Part shown: positions 28,412 through 36,231 of the stretch, in pieces
Layout of the letters: each line of letters begins with the position of its first letter
Numbering within the stretch: the first letter of the stretch is position 1
Source: Microbacterium flavum
Lineage (GTDB): Bacteria > Actinomycetota > Actinomycetes > Actinomycetales > Microbacteriaceae
Direction of reading: 5' to 3'
DNA length: 64,000 bases
Assembly (NCBI RefSeq): GCF_018717645.1
Contig: NZ_JAFLHG010000015.1
Location: 1 to 64,000, forward strand
The notes under the pieces: model-generated
Seen by the model: the letters and a program-made list of their open reading frames with translations, nothing else
What the model was told of the DNA's origin: nothing
Databases searched by the model: none
Position numbers and translations under genes: made by a program

Positions 28412-28759
28412 ATGACCCTCGCGCGCATCGTCGTCCTGTTCGCCCTGGCCGCGGTCGCCGAGATCGGCGGCGCCTGGCTCATCTGGCAGTCGGTGCGGGA
28501 GGATCGTGGCTGGCTGTTCGCGCTCCTCGGGGTCGTCGCGCTGGGCGGGTACGGCTTCATCGCCGCGCTGCAGCCCGACGTCCACTTCGGTCGGGTGCTG
28601 GCCGCCTACGGAGGGGTCTTCGTGGCGGGATCGCTCGCCTGGGGCATCGTCGTCGACGGCTTCCGCCCTTCCGTCTGGGACTACGTCGGGTCGGGCGTGG
28701 CGCTCCTCGGCGCAGCGATCATCATCCTCGCCCCGCACAGCGCATCCGCGGAGGGATGA
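28412..28759 (+). CDS. YnfA-family small membrane protein
   Basis: A 115-residue protein with four membrane helices. The YnfA signature is visible as [23 protein letters not shown] at the start and [44 protein letters not shown] in the second half. The family resembles small multidrug-resistance proteins, but substrate and function are unproven. The ATG at 28412 has no strong ribosome-binding site; the conserved N-terminus supports it. Confidence 0.9.
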   Translation: MTLARIVVLFALAAVAEIGGAWLIWQSVREDRGWLFALLGVVALGGYGFIAALQPDVHFGRVLAAYGGVFVAGSLAWGIVVDGFRPSVWDYVGSGVALLGAAIIILAPHSASAEG

Positions 28760-28781
28760 CCCGCGACGCCCGCTGCAGCCC

Positions 28782-29354
28782 CTACTCCCCCACGGACCAG
28801 CCGTAGCGCGCGCTGAGAGCCTGCGCGACGATCGCGAACCGCTTCAGGTCGAGCGCGGATGCCTCGCGGCGCATGCCCTTCCGATGCACGGAGTACAGCT
28901 GCTCGATGTCGACCCACGAGGGCCGCCCCTGACCGTCCCATTCCCCCGTGCCGATCGGGAGGAAGTCGCGGTCGCGGTCGTGCGCCTTGCTCGTCAGCCG
29001 GACGGCGTAGACGCGGTCCGCACTCTGCCGACCGATGACGAGCACCGGCCTGTCTTTGCCCCGCCCGTCGTTCTCCTCGTAGGGAACCCACGTCCAGACG
29101 ACCTCGCCCGCATCGGGGTCGCCGTCGCGCTCCGGCGCGTAGGTGATGCGAAGGCCCGAACCCCGCGGCGGTTCGATCTCCGTCGTCGCGGTGGCGCCGT
29201 GCTGACCCGCCGCGGGTGCGGATGTCCCGGTCCGCCCGGAGGGCGCCGTCGGGCGCGCAGGCGACGCGTGTCCGATTCTTCGGCGGTCTCCCGTGAACGC
29301 GGAGACGATGCCGTTCAGAAGTGCCGAGAGGATGCCGCCCTGGGTGCCTGCCAT
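28782..29354 (-). CDS. PemK/MazF-like protein without adjacent antitoxin
   Basis: A 190-residue protein. After a disordered Pro/Ala/Thr-rich N-terminal region of about 60 residues comes GLRITYAPERDGDPDAGEVVWTWVPYEENDGRGKDRPVLVIG, the start of a MazF-like beta-barrel with the conserved K-x-RPVLVI strand. VYAVRLTSK and WVDIEQLYSVHRKGM follow. No antitoxin-sized ORF lies beside it, and standalone versions are common in actinobacteria, so toxin activity is doubtful. The start at ATG 29354 is preceded at 7 bases by TACTGT, a possible leaderless promoter; a GTG lies 9 bases upstream. Confidence 0.78.
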   Translation of the reverse strand: MAGTQGGILSALLNGIVSAFTGDRRRIGHASPARPTAPSGRTGTSAPAAGQHGATATTEIEPPRGSGLRITYAPERDGDPDAGEVVWTWVPYEENDGRGKDRPVLVIGRQSADRVYAVRLTSKAHDRDRDFLPIGTGEWDGQGRPSWVDIEQLYSVHRKGMRREASALDLKRFAIVAQALSARYGWSVGE

Positions 29355-29409
29355 GGCATCCACAGTAACGATGCCGCGCGCCCGCTCGGACCCTCCCTCA
29401 TCACAGGCA

Positions 29410-29442
29410 GAAGGGCGCCGGACCGGAGTCCGACGCCCTTCA
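29410..29442 (-). terminator. Terminator after amt
   Basis: GAAGGGCG...CGCCCTTC-type inverted repeat (arms near 29410-29423 and 29429-29442, with one mismatch) lies 14 bases beyond the amt stop codon. Confidence 0.7.
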
Positions 29443-29455
29443 GCGTGAATGCGTG

Positions 29456-30682
29456 TCAGTCGACGAGCGCGTAACCCTCTTCACCGTGCACGACCGTGTC
29501 GATGCCGGCGATCTCGTCCTCGTTCTTCACACGGAACCCGATCGTCTTCTCGATGGCGAGGCCGAGCAGGTAGGCGACCACGAAGGAGAAGACCAGCACG
29601 GAGAACGCCGCGATGAACTGGACGACCAGCTGCTGCGGGCCACCGCCGAGGAACAGGCCGGTGTCGGTGGCGAAGAAGCCCAGGTAGAGCGTTCCGATGA
29701 CACCGCCGACGAGGTGGACGCCGACCACGTCGAGCGAGTCGTCGTAGCCGAGCTTCCACTTCAGCTCGATCGACAGGGCGCAGACGGCACCGGCGATGAG
29801 GCCGAGGAGGAGCGCCCATCCGGGTGCGAGGTTGGCGCAGGACGGCGTGATCGCGACGAGACCGGCGACCGCACCGGAGGCGGCGCCGACGGAGGTCGAC
29901 TTGCCGTCCTTGAGCTTCTCCACGAGGACCCAGCCGATGATCGCGGCGGCCGTGGCGCCCAGCGTGTTGATGATGATGAGGCCGACGTGCGAGTCCTCGG
30001 TGCCCAGGAGCCCGAAGGTGCCCTCGGCACCCGCGTTGAAGCCGAACCAGCCGAACCAGAGGATCGCGGCGCCGAGCATGACCAGCGGCACGTTGTGGGG
30101 CTTGTGGATGCCCTTCTGGAAGCCGACGCGCTTGCCGAGGACCAGTGCCAGGGCGAGTGCTGCGGCACCGGCGTTGATGTGCACAGCGGTACCACCGGCG
30201 TAGTCGATGACGGCGATCCCGTCGAATCCGAGGGACTCGCCGAGCGTCATGATCCAGCCGCCGCCCCAGACCCATGCGGCGACCGGGAAGTAGACGACCG
30301 TCGCCCAGATGCCGGCGAAGATCATCCACGAGCCGAACTTCGCCCGGTCGGCGATCGCGCCGGAGATGAGCGCGACCGTGATGATCGCGAAGGTCGCGCC
30401 GTACGTCGCGCCGACCAGGGTGTCGCTGTTCGCGTTCGCCAGGCCGAAGTCGGAGAAGGGGTTGCCCGCCAGGAAGGAGGGGCTGTCACCGATCGCCGAC
30501 ATGTTGAATCCGTACAGGATCCAGAGCACGCCGACCAGGCCCATCGCGCCGAAGCTCAGCATCATCATGCTGACGACGCTCTTGGCCTTGACGAGCCCGC
30601 CGTAGAAGAACGCCACGCCGGGCGTCATGAAAAGTACGAGGGCTGTCGCCGCGACAGACCACGCGAGGTTTCCGCTGTCCAT
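29456..30682 (-). CDS. amt: Ammonium transporter Amt
   Basis: A 408-residue channel-type ammonium transporter with eleven predicted helices. FMTPGVAFFYGGLVKAKSVVSMMM, AWVWGGGWIMTLGESLGFDGIAVIDYAGGTAVHINAGAAALAL and the second conserved histidine region DVVGVHLVGGVIGTLYLGFF are all present, including both twin-histidine pore residues. The short cytoplasmic tail ends in GIDTVVHGEEGYALVD. No glnK/glnD genes follow; a hairpin does. An excellent match to the GlnR-box consensus lies ~116 bp upstream of the ATG, so expression is probably raised by nitrogen limitation. Confidence 0.97.
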   Translation of the reverse strand: MDSGNLAWSVAATALVLFMTPGVAFFYGGLVKAKSVVSMMMLSFGAMGLVGVLWILYGFNMSAIGDSPSFLAGNPFSDFGLANANSDTLVGATYGATFAIITVALISGAIADRAKFGSWMIFAGIWATVVYFPVAAWVWGGGWIMTLGESLGFDGIAVIDYAGGTAVHINAGAAALALALVLGKRVGFQKGIHKPHNVPLVMLGAAILWFGWFGFNAGAEGTFGLLGTEDSHVGLIIINTLGATAAAIIGWVLVEKLKDGKSTSVGAASGAVAGLVAITPSCANLAPGWALLLGLIAGAVCALSIELKWKLGYDDSLDVVGVHLVGGVIGTLYLGFFATDTGLFLGGGPQQLVVQFIAAFSVLVFSFVVAYLLGLAIEKTIGFRVKNEDEIAGIDTVVHGEEGYALVD

Positions 30683-30774
30683 GAGATCCTCACTCGGGGT
30701 TGTCTAACTCGATGCCCCTCCCAGATGCGATTCGGGACGCCGGGTCGAGGCGAGTCCCAGTGTGGCGAGGCGGC

Positions 30775-30813
30775 GTTTCCTGCGGCGTGCAGGTCGTGTT
30801 TCCGAATGGTTAC
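30775..30813 (-). promoter_or_regulatory. Probable GlnR binding site upstream of amt
   Basis: On the amt strand GTAAC-CATTCG-GAAAC (30813-30798) fits the gTnAC-n6-GaAAc consensus of actinobacterial GlnR at every fixed position. A second, weaker unit ending in GAAAC (30790-30775) follows with a centre-to-centre distance of 23 bases, close to the usual 22. Consensus is established knowledge; use by GlnR here is inferred. Confidence 0.6.
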
Positions 30814-30889
30814 GAGAGCACCCCGGGTGTGAACATCACGTTTCCGGCGGCGGAGAACGGGTCGCAATCCCCGCGTCAGCCGGCGTTCC

Positions 30890-31906
30890 TCACGAGTGGG
30901 TGAGCGCGTTGAGCCGCGAAATGGCGCGGAGGTACTTCTTCCGGTAGCCGCCGGTCAGCATCTCCGGAGCGAACACCTCGTCGAGGGGGCGACCGGTGGC
31001 CCGGACGGGCAGCTGCGCGTCGTACGCGCGGTCGACGAAGGCGACGAAGCGGAGCGCCGCGGACTGGTCCTCGAGCTGGACGACCTCACGCAGGCCGATC
31101 TCCGAGATCCCGTCGATCAGCCGGATGTAGCGCGACGGGTGCACCGAGGCCAGGTGGGAGACGAGCGCCCCGAAATCGTCGTCCGAGACCGTCCCGGCGG
31201 CGCCGGCATCCGCCAGCGCCTGCGCGTACGCGGCGTCGTCGAGCGCGATCGCGTGCCCGTCGATCGCGCGCTGCCGGTAGTCGGTGCCGTCGATCCGGAG
31301 GGTCTCGAAGTTCGACGCCATCGCGTGGATCTCGCGGAGGAAGTCCTGGGCGGCGAAGCGCCCCTCTCCCAGCGCGCCGGGCGGGGTGTTGGATGTCGCG
31401 GCGAGCTTCGTCCCCGTCGGCACGAGCTCGGCCAGCAGCCGCGTCATGACCATCGTGTCGCCCGGATCGTCGAGCTCGAACTCGTCGATGCACAGGAGGT
31501 CGGCGCCCCGGAACAGCTCCACCGTCTTCTGGTACCCGAGCGCTCCGACGAGCGCCGTGTACTCGATGAAGGACCCGAAGTACTTCCGCCGGGCGGGCAT
31601 GGCGTGGTAGACGGATGCCAGCAGGTGGGTCTTGCCGACGCCGAAGCCGCCGTCCAAGTAGACACCGGGCTTCATCTCCGGCGCCTTCTTCGCGCGGCGG
31701 AACAAGCCGCCGCGCTCGGCGGGCGCCCCTCCCGTGCTGAAGACGGTGAGCAGATCCTTCGTCCCCTGCTGCGACGGGTACGCCGGATCGGCGCGGTAGG
31801 TGTCGAAGGTCGCGTCGTCGAACTGCGGCGGCGGGACGAGCGCGGCGACCATCTCGGCGCCGGAGACCTGCGGAGATCGGTCGATCAGATGCACGGGCGA
31901 CGTCAC
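30890..31906 (-). CDS. zapE: ZapE/AFG1-family ATPase
   Basis: A 338-residue P-loop ATPase. Walker A is GGFGVGKTHLLASVYH near residue 105 and Walker B is ADLLCIDEFELDDPGDTMVM. SNTPPGALGEGRFAAQDFLREI and RYIRLIDGISEIGL are typical of the AFG1/ZapE family. The E. coli member modulates Z-ring stability; the actinobacterial role is not established. The start is a GTG at 31906 after GAGGAG; it overlaps the stop of the upstream hydrolase gene by 4 bases (GTGA), so the two are coupled. Confidence 0.93.
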   Translation of the reverse strand: MTSPVHLIDRSPQVSGAEMVAALVPPPQFDDATFDTYRADPAYPSQQGTKDLLTVFSTGGAPAERGGLFRRAKKAPEMKPGVYLDGGFGVGKTHLLASVYHAMPARRKYFGSFIEYTALVGALGYQKTVELFRGADLLCIDEFELDDPGDTMVMTRLLAELVPTGTKLAATSNTPPGALGEGRFAAQDFLREIHAMASNFETLRIDGTDYRQRAIDGHAIALDDAAYAQALADAGAAGTVSDDDFGALVSHLASVHPSRYIRLIDGISEIGLREVVQLEDQSAALRFVAFVDRAYDAQLPVRATGRPLDEVFAPEMLTGGYRKKYLRAISRLNALTHS

Positions 31907-33144
31907 GACGCACTCTCCTCGGCGAAGGTCGGATCGTGCCGGCGCAGCCAGCTCTCGATCGCATCGGTCCAGCGCTGCTGGTCGTAATTCCACAGCTTCG
32001 TATGCCGTGCCGTGGTGAAGGTCTGCATCTCGACGAGGTCGGGACGCGCGTCGGCCAGGGCGTGCGACGCGCTCGAAGGCACGAAGCCGTCATCGTCACT
32101 GTGCAGGATGAGGGCGGGGTGGCGAAGCTCGTCGGCTCGCGCGACGATGTCCAGGCGGTCGAACGGGATGCCGCCCTCCGCGCGGGTCGCGGGCGCCGCC
32201 CAGTCGGCGCCGAGGGTCCCGATCGCGAGGCCTGTCACCGCCGTCGGGATGCGGAGCTCGTGCCCTTGATAGGTGAGGACGGTGCGCCAGTCGACGACCG
32301 GGGAGTCGAGGATGACCCCGACGATGGACTCCCGGTGCGCCGACCCGAGGGAGACCTGCAGCGCGATCGCCCCGCCCATCGACCACCCCATCAGAATGAT
32401 GCGGCGCGCGCCGCGGCGCAGCGCCCAGGTGATCGCGGCGTCGACGTCGCGCCATTCGGTCGCTCCGAGCGCATAGGTTCCGCTGCGTGTCCGGGGGGCG
32501 TCCCCGTCGTTGCGATACGAGACCACCAGCGACGTGATGCCCAAGGAGTGGAAGACGGGGACGGCGCGGAGGCACTCCGATCGAGTCGTTCCGCGCCCGT
32601 GGATCTGGATGACCCAGCTCTCCCCGGTCTCCCCGTCGTCCCCGCCGGGGAACAGCCATGCGGGGCACGGGCCGAGCGCGGTCGGGACGTACTCGTGCGT
32701 GAAGGGGAGGTGCAGCTCCTCCGGCTGGCGGAAGTACCAGCCGCTGAACGCGGCCTCCGGGGCGAGGTGCATGTCGCCGTCGACCTCGGTCAGGAGCTTG
32801 CGCTTCACCGTCGCGGCATCGCTGGAGAGGATCGAGCCGACCTTGAGATAGTCGGCGGCGCCGGTCGTGAACAGTCCGTAACGCCCGGGAAGGGCGGTGT
32901 CCGGCGTGCGCTTCAGGGTGATCGTCTGCGCGGCCACGTCGACATCGAGGATGCGGGTGTCCGCCGCGCGGGCTGCCGGCATGACGACACGACGCGCGAC
33001 GCGCACGGCGACGAAGGCGAACGCCGCCGAGGCGGCGAGGAATGCGGATGCGAGACCGACCGCGGTCGCTCCCAGCACCGTGCGGAGCGTGTCCGCTCGG
33101 CCGGCTCGTGCGTCGTGGGCGACGGCGCGCCTGGATGCCTTCAT
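31903..33144 (-). CDS. Membrane-anchored alpha/beta hydrolase
   Basis: A 413-residue protein. One N-terminal hydrophobic segment (AVGLASAFLAASAAFAFVAV) anchors it or serves as signal. A beta-rich middle part precedes the alpha/beta-hydrolase domain from about residue 160: oxyanion-hole strand VIQIHGRGTT, nucleophile elbow ILMGWSMGGAIAL (Ser), acid in LILHSDDDGFVP, and a late histidine in TTARHTKLWNYD. This is consistent with an esterase/peptidase-like enzyme of the BAAT/S9 type. It precedes zapE in a two-gene unit and is divergent from the DUF3000 gene. Confidence 0.88.
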   Translation of the reverse strand: MKASRRAVAHDARAGRADTLRTVLGATAVGLASAFLAASAAFAFVAVRVARRVVMPAARAADTRILDVDVAAQTITLKRTPDTALPGRYGLFTTGAADYLKVGSILSSDAATVKRKLLTEVDGDMHLAPEAAFSGWYFRQPEELHLPFTHEYVPTALGPCPAWLFPGGDDGETGESWVIQIHGRGTTRSECLRAVPVFHSLGITSLVVSYRNDGDAPRTRSGTYALGATEWRDVDAAITWALRRGARRIILMGWSMGGAIALQVSLGSAHRESIVGVILDSPVVDWRTVLTYQGHELRIPTAVTGLAIGTLGADWAAPATRAEGGIPFDRLDIVARADELRHPALILHSDDDGFVPSSASHALADARPDLVEMQTFTTARHTKLWNYDQQRWTDAIESWLRRHDPTFAEESAS

Positions 33145-33157
33145 CGTCTCCCCATTC

Positions 33158-33163
33158 TAGTCT
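33158..33163 (+). promoter_or_regulatory. -10 element of a leaderless transcript (TAGTCT)
   Basis: TAGTCT is followed by exactly 6 bases and then the GTG start codon of the DUF3000 gene at 33170, with no ribosome-binding site. This is the typical geometry of a leaderless actinobacterial mRNA. Confidence 0.6.
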
Positions 33164-33169
33164 GACTGC

Positions 33170-33760
33170 GTGGATGAACCCCGTCCGACGCCTGGGCAGA
33201 CGCCGCTCCACGTCGTTCGCGACGCGGTGCGCGCGATGCCCTTCCGCGCCGACTTCTCGGTCCGCGAGATCCCCGCTCCCGAGAGCATCGCCCCCGAGGC
33301 GTTCGCGATCGCGGGTGACGTGCGTCCCGATGAGGAAGGCGTCGATTCGATCTACGGCACGGGGCGTCTCATCCTGCTCCACGATCCGGACGAACCGGAC
33401 GCCTGGGGCGGCCCCTGGCGCGTCGTCTGCTTCGCCCAGGCACCCCTCGAACCCGAAATCGGCACCGACCCGCTTCTGGCCGACGTAGCCTGGTCCTGGC
33501 TCATCGACGCTCTCGAGGCGCGCGGCGCGGGATTCCACTCGGCATCCGGCACCGCGACCAAGACTCTGTCGAAGGGCTTCGGCACCCTCGCGGACGAGGG
33601 CGACGGGGCTCAGATCGAGTTGCGCGCGTCATGGTCGCCCACCGGCGACCCGACCGCGCACGTCGACGCCTGGGCCGAATTGGTTTGCATGCTGGCGGGG
33701 CTTCCGCCGGGGTCGGAGGGAATCGCCGTGTTCGGATCGCACAGGATGCCGCGTGCCTGA
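33170..33760 (+). CDS. DUF3000 domain-containing protein
   Basis: A 196-residue protein of an actinobacterial family of unknown function. FRADFSVREIPAPESIAPEAFAIAGDV, GRLILLHDPDEPDAWGGPWRVVCFAQ and DVAWSWLIDALEARGAGFHSASGTAT are the conserved segments. GTG start without ribosome-binding site, preceded by a perfectly placed -10 box. The 3' end overlaps the next gene by 8 bases, so it is coupled to the RNase D-like gene, as in many actinobacteria. Confidence 0.9.
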   Translation: MDEPRPTPGQTPLHVVRDAVRAMPFRADFSVREIPAPESIAPEAFAIAGDVRPDEEGVDSIYGTGRLILLHDPDEPDAWGGPWRVVCFAQAPLEPEIGTDPLLADVAWSWLIDALEARGAGFHSASGTATKTLSKGFGTLADEGDGAQIELRASWSPTGDPTAHVDAWAELVCMLAGLPPGSEGIAVFGSHRMPRA

Positions 33761-34949
33761 GTATCACGTGATCTCCGAGCCCGCGGAGTTGGAGGCCGCC
33801 GTGCGCGCCCTCGCCGCGGGTGAGGGTCCGGTCGCCGTCGATGTCGAGCGCGCGTCCGGTTTCCGGTATTCGCAGCGCGCCTACCTCGTGCAGGTGTTCC
33901 GCCGGGGTGCCGGCGCATTCCTCTTCGACCCGCCCGCCCTCGGCGACATGACCGCTCTGCAGGATGCCATCGGCCAGGAGGTGTGGATCCTCCACGCTGC
34001 CAGCCAGGATCTCCCCTCCTTGCGGGAGCTGCACCTGGATCCGCCGTCGATCTTCGACACCGAGCTCGCCGCGCGCCTGCTCGGCCACGAACGGGTGGGC
34101 CTCGGCGCGGTGGTCGAGGACACCCTCGGGATCACGCTGGCCAAGGCGCACTCCGCCGCCGACTGGTCCACCCGTCCGCTGCCCCAGCCGTGGCTCGAGT
34201 ACGCCGAGCTCGACGTCCTCCACCTCGTCGACGTGTACGAGGTGCTCCGGGACGAACTGACGGCGCAGAACAAGACGGAGATCGCCGCCCAGGAGTTCGA
34301 GGCGGTGCGCACCCGTCCGGACAAGCCACCCCGCGAGGAGCCGTGGCGCCGCCTCAGCGGTCTGCACACCGTGCGCGGCCGGCGGGCACTCGCGGTGGCG
34401 CGCGCCCTGTGGCAGGCGCGCGAGGACTTCGCCCGCGCGCAGGACACCGCCCCCGGGCGGCTCGTCCCCGACCGCTCGATCATCGCCGCCGTCGTCGCCG
34501 ATCCGAAGAGCAAGCAGGATCTGTCCCGCGTGCGGGATTTCACCGGCCGCGCGAGCCGCGCCCAACTGGACCGGTGGTGGGCCGCCATCGAGGCGGGTCG
34601 CGCTGAGCCGGTCCTTCCGCTGGAGCGTGTGCCGGGCGAGGGCCTGCCCCCCGTGCGCGCCTGGCCGGATCGCAATCCCGAAGCGGATGCGCGCCTCAAG
34701 GTGGCAAAGCCCCGCATCGAGCAGCTGGCGGCGGATCTCGGGATGCCGGTCGAGAACCTCCTCACGCCCGAGACCCTCCGGCGCATCGCCTGGGCGCCTC
34801 CCGCCGACGGCGGCGAGGATGCCATCGGCGTCGCGCTCGCCGAGCACGGCGCACGCCCGTGGCAGGTGGCGGCGACCGCTCCGATCATCGCCGCGGCCTT
34901 TGTCGAGTCCGTTCAGCCGACCGACGACGCCTCCTCCGCTGTCTCGTAG
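33753..34949 (+). CDS. Ribonuclease D-like exonuclease with HRDC domain
   Basis: A 398-residue protein. The N-terminal DEDD 3'-5' exonuclease domain shows PVAVDVERASGFRYSQRAYLVQVF (DxE), ILHAASQDLPSLREL (middle Asp), FDTELAARLLG and EYAELDVLHLVDVYEVL (Tyr-x3-Asp). An HRDC-like helical domain follows (WRRLSGLHTVRGRRALAVARALWQ), then a variable C-terminus. It probably trims RNA 3' ends; the exact substrate is unknown. The start is GTG at 33753, overlapping the DUF3000 stop. Codon use is like that of its neighbours. Confidence 0.92.
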   Translation: MPEYHVISEPAELEAAVRALAAGEGPVAVDVERASGFRYSQRAYLVQVFRRGAGAFLFDPPALGDMTALQDAIGQEVWILHAASQDLPSLRELHLDPPSIFDTELAARLLGHERVGLGAVVEDTLGITLAKAHSAADWSTRPLPQPWLEYAELDVLHLVDVYEVLRDELTAQNKTEIAAQEFEAVRTRPDKPPREEPWRRLSGLHTVRGRRALAVARALWQAREDFARAQDTAPGRLVPDRSIIAAVVADPKSKQDLSRVRDFTGRASRAQLDRWWAAIEAGRAEPVLPLERVPGEGLPPVRAWPDRNPEADARLKVAKPRIEQLAADLGMPVENLLTPETLRRIAWAPPADGGEDAIGVALAEHGARPWQVAATAPIIAAAFVESVQPTDDASSAVS

Positions 34950-34987
34950 AATCGAACCAATCGATTTCGCGAGACTGAGTGTCACGT

Positions 34988-34993
34988 TAGGCT
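34988..34993 (+). promoter_or_regulatory. Probable -10 element of the fadAB operon (TAGGCT)
   Basis: TAGGCT within a locally A+T-richer stretch lies 36 bases ahead of the fadA GTG, leaving a ~25-base leader containing TTGGAGG as ribosome-binding site. Confidence 0.45.
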
Positions 34994-35023
34994 GTACTCA
35001 ATCTCACTTAGCTTGGAGGCAGT

Positions 35024-36226
35024 GTGGCCGAGATCTCTGACGTCTTCTTCGTCGACGGCGTGCGGACCCCGTTCGGGCGCGCCGGCGAGAAGGGCATGTA
35101 CTGGAACACCCGCGCCGATGACCTCGCCGTCAAGGCGACCATCGGCCTCATGGAGCGCAACGGCGCCGTCCCGGCGGCCCGCGTCGACGACGTGGCGATC
35201 GCCGCGACGAGCCAGACCGGCGAGCAGGGCCTGACCCTCGGTCGCTCCGTCGCGATCCTCGCCGGCCTCCCGCAGACCGTCCCCGGCTTCGCGATCGACC
35301 GGATGTGCGCCGGCGCCATGACGAGCGTCGCCATGATGGGCGCCTCGATCGGCTCGGGCATGTACGACGTCGCCCTCGCCGGCGGCGTCGAGCACATGGG
35401 GCACTACCCCATCGGCGGCAACACCGACCCGAACCCGCGCTTCGTCGCGGAGAAGATGGTCGATCCCGGCGCCCTCAACATGGGGGTGACCGCCGAGCGC
35501 ATCTTCGACCGCTTCCCGCAGTTGACCAAGGAGCGCTCCGACCGCTTCGGCATGCTGAGCCAGCACAAGGCGCAGGCTGCCTACGAGGCGGGCAAGTTCC
35601 AGCCCGACCTCGTCTCCGTCGCGATCAAGGATGCCGAGGGCAGCTGGGGCCTCGCGACCGAGGATGAGGGGCGCCGCCCGCAGACCACCATGGAAGACCT
35701 CGCCGCGCTGAAGACCCCGTTCCGCCCGCATGGACGCGTGACGGCCGGCACCTCGTCGCCCCTGACGGATGGCGCGACCATGTCGCTGCTGGCCGGCGGC
35801 GGCGCCGTCAAGGAGCTGGGCCTGAAGCCGAAGATGCGGATGGTCTCCTTCGCATTCGCGGGCGTCCAGCCCGAGATCATGGGCATCGGTCCCATCCCTT
35901 CGACGGAGAAGGCGCTCAAGAAGGCCGGGCTGTCGATCTCCGACATCGGCCTGTTCGAGCTGAATGAGGCGTTCGCCGTCCAGGTCATCTCGCTCCTCGA
36001 CCACTTCGGCATCGCCGACGACGACCCCCGCGTCAACCAGTGGGGCGGGGCGATCGCGCTCGGGCATCCGCTCGCGGCCTCCGGCGTGCGCCTCATGATC
36101 CAGCTCGCGGCGCAGTTCGCCGAGCGTCCCGACGTCCGCTACGGCCTCACCGCCATGTGCGTGGGCCTCGGGCAGGGCGGCTCGGTCATCTGGGAGAACC
36201 CCCACTACAACGGAAAGAAGCGCTGA
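35024..36226 (+). CDS. fadA: Acetyl-CoA C-acyltransferase (thiolase), beta-oxidation
   Basis: A 400-residue thiolase cleaving 3-ketoacyl-CoA in fatty-acid oxidation. The acylated cysteine is in GFAIDRMCAGAMTSVAMMG near residue 93. The C-terminal half has the NEAFAVQ motif and the second active-site region GLTAMCVGLGQGGSVIWEN, and GGAIALGHPLAASGVR carries the catalytic His. The start is GTG with GGAGG upstream. Only 5 bases separate it from fadB, so the pair forms the trifunctional beta-oxidation complex genes. Confidence 0.95.
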   Translation: MAEISDVFFVDGVRTPFGRAGEKGMYWNTRADDLAVKATIGLMERNGAVPAARVDDVAIAATSQTGEQGLTLGRSVAILAGLPQTVPGFAIDRMCAGAMTSVAMMGASIGSGMYDVALAGGVEHMGHYPIGGNTDPNPRFVAEKMVDPGALNMGVTAERIFDRFPQLTKERSDRFGMLSQHKAQAAYEAGKFQPDLVSVAIKDAEGSWGLATEDEGRRPQTTMEDLAALKTPFRPHGRVTAGTSSPLTDGATMSLLAGGGAVKELGLKPKMRMVSFAFAGVQPEIMGIGPIPSTEKALKKAGLSISDIGLFELNEAFAVQVISLLDHFGIADDDPRVNQWGGAIALGHPLAASGVRLMIQLAAQFAERPDVRYGLTAMCVGLGQGGSVIWENPHYNGKKR

Positions 36227-36231
36227 CCGTC

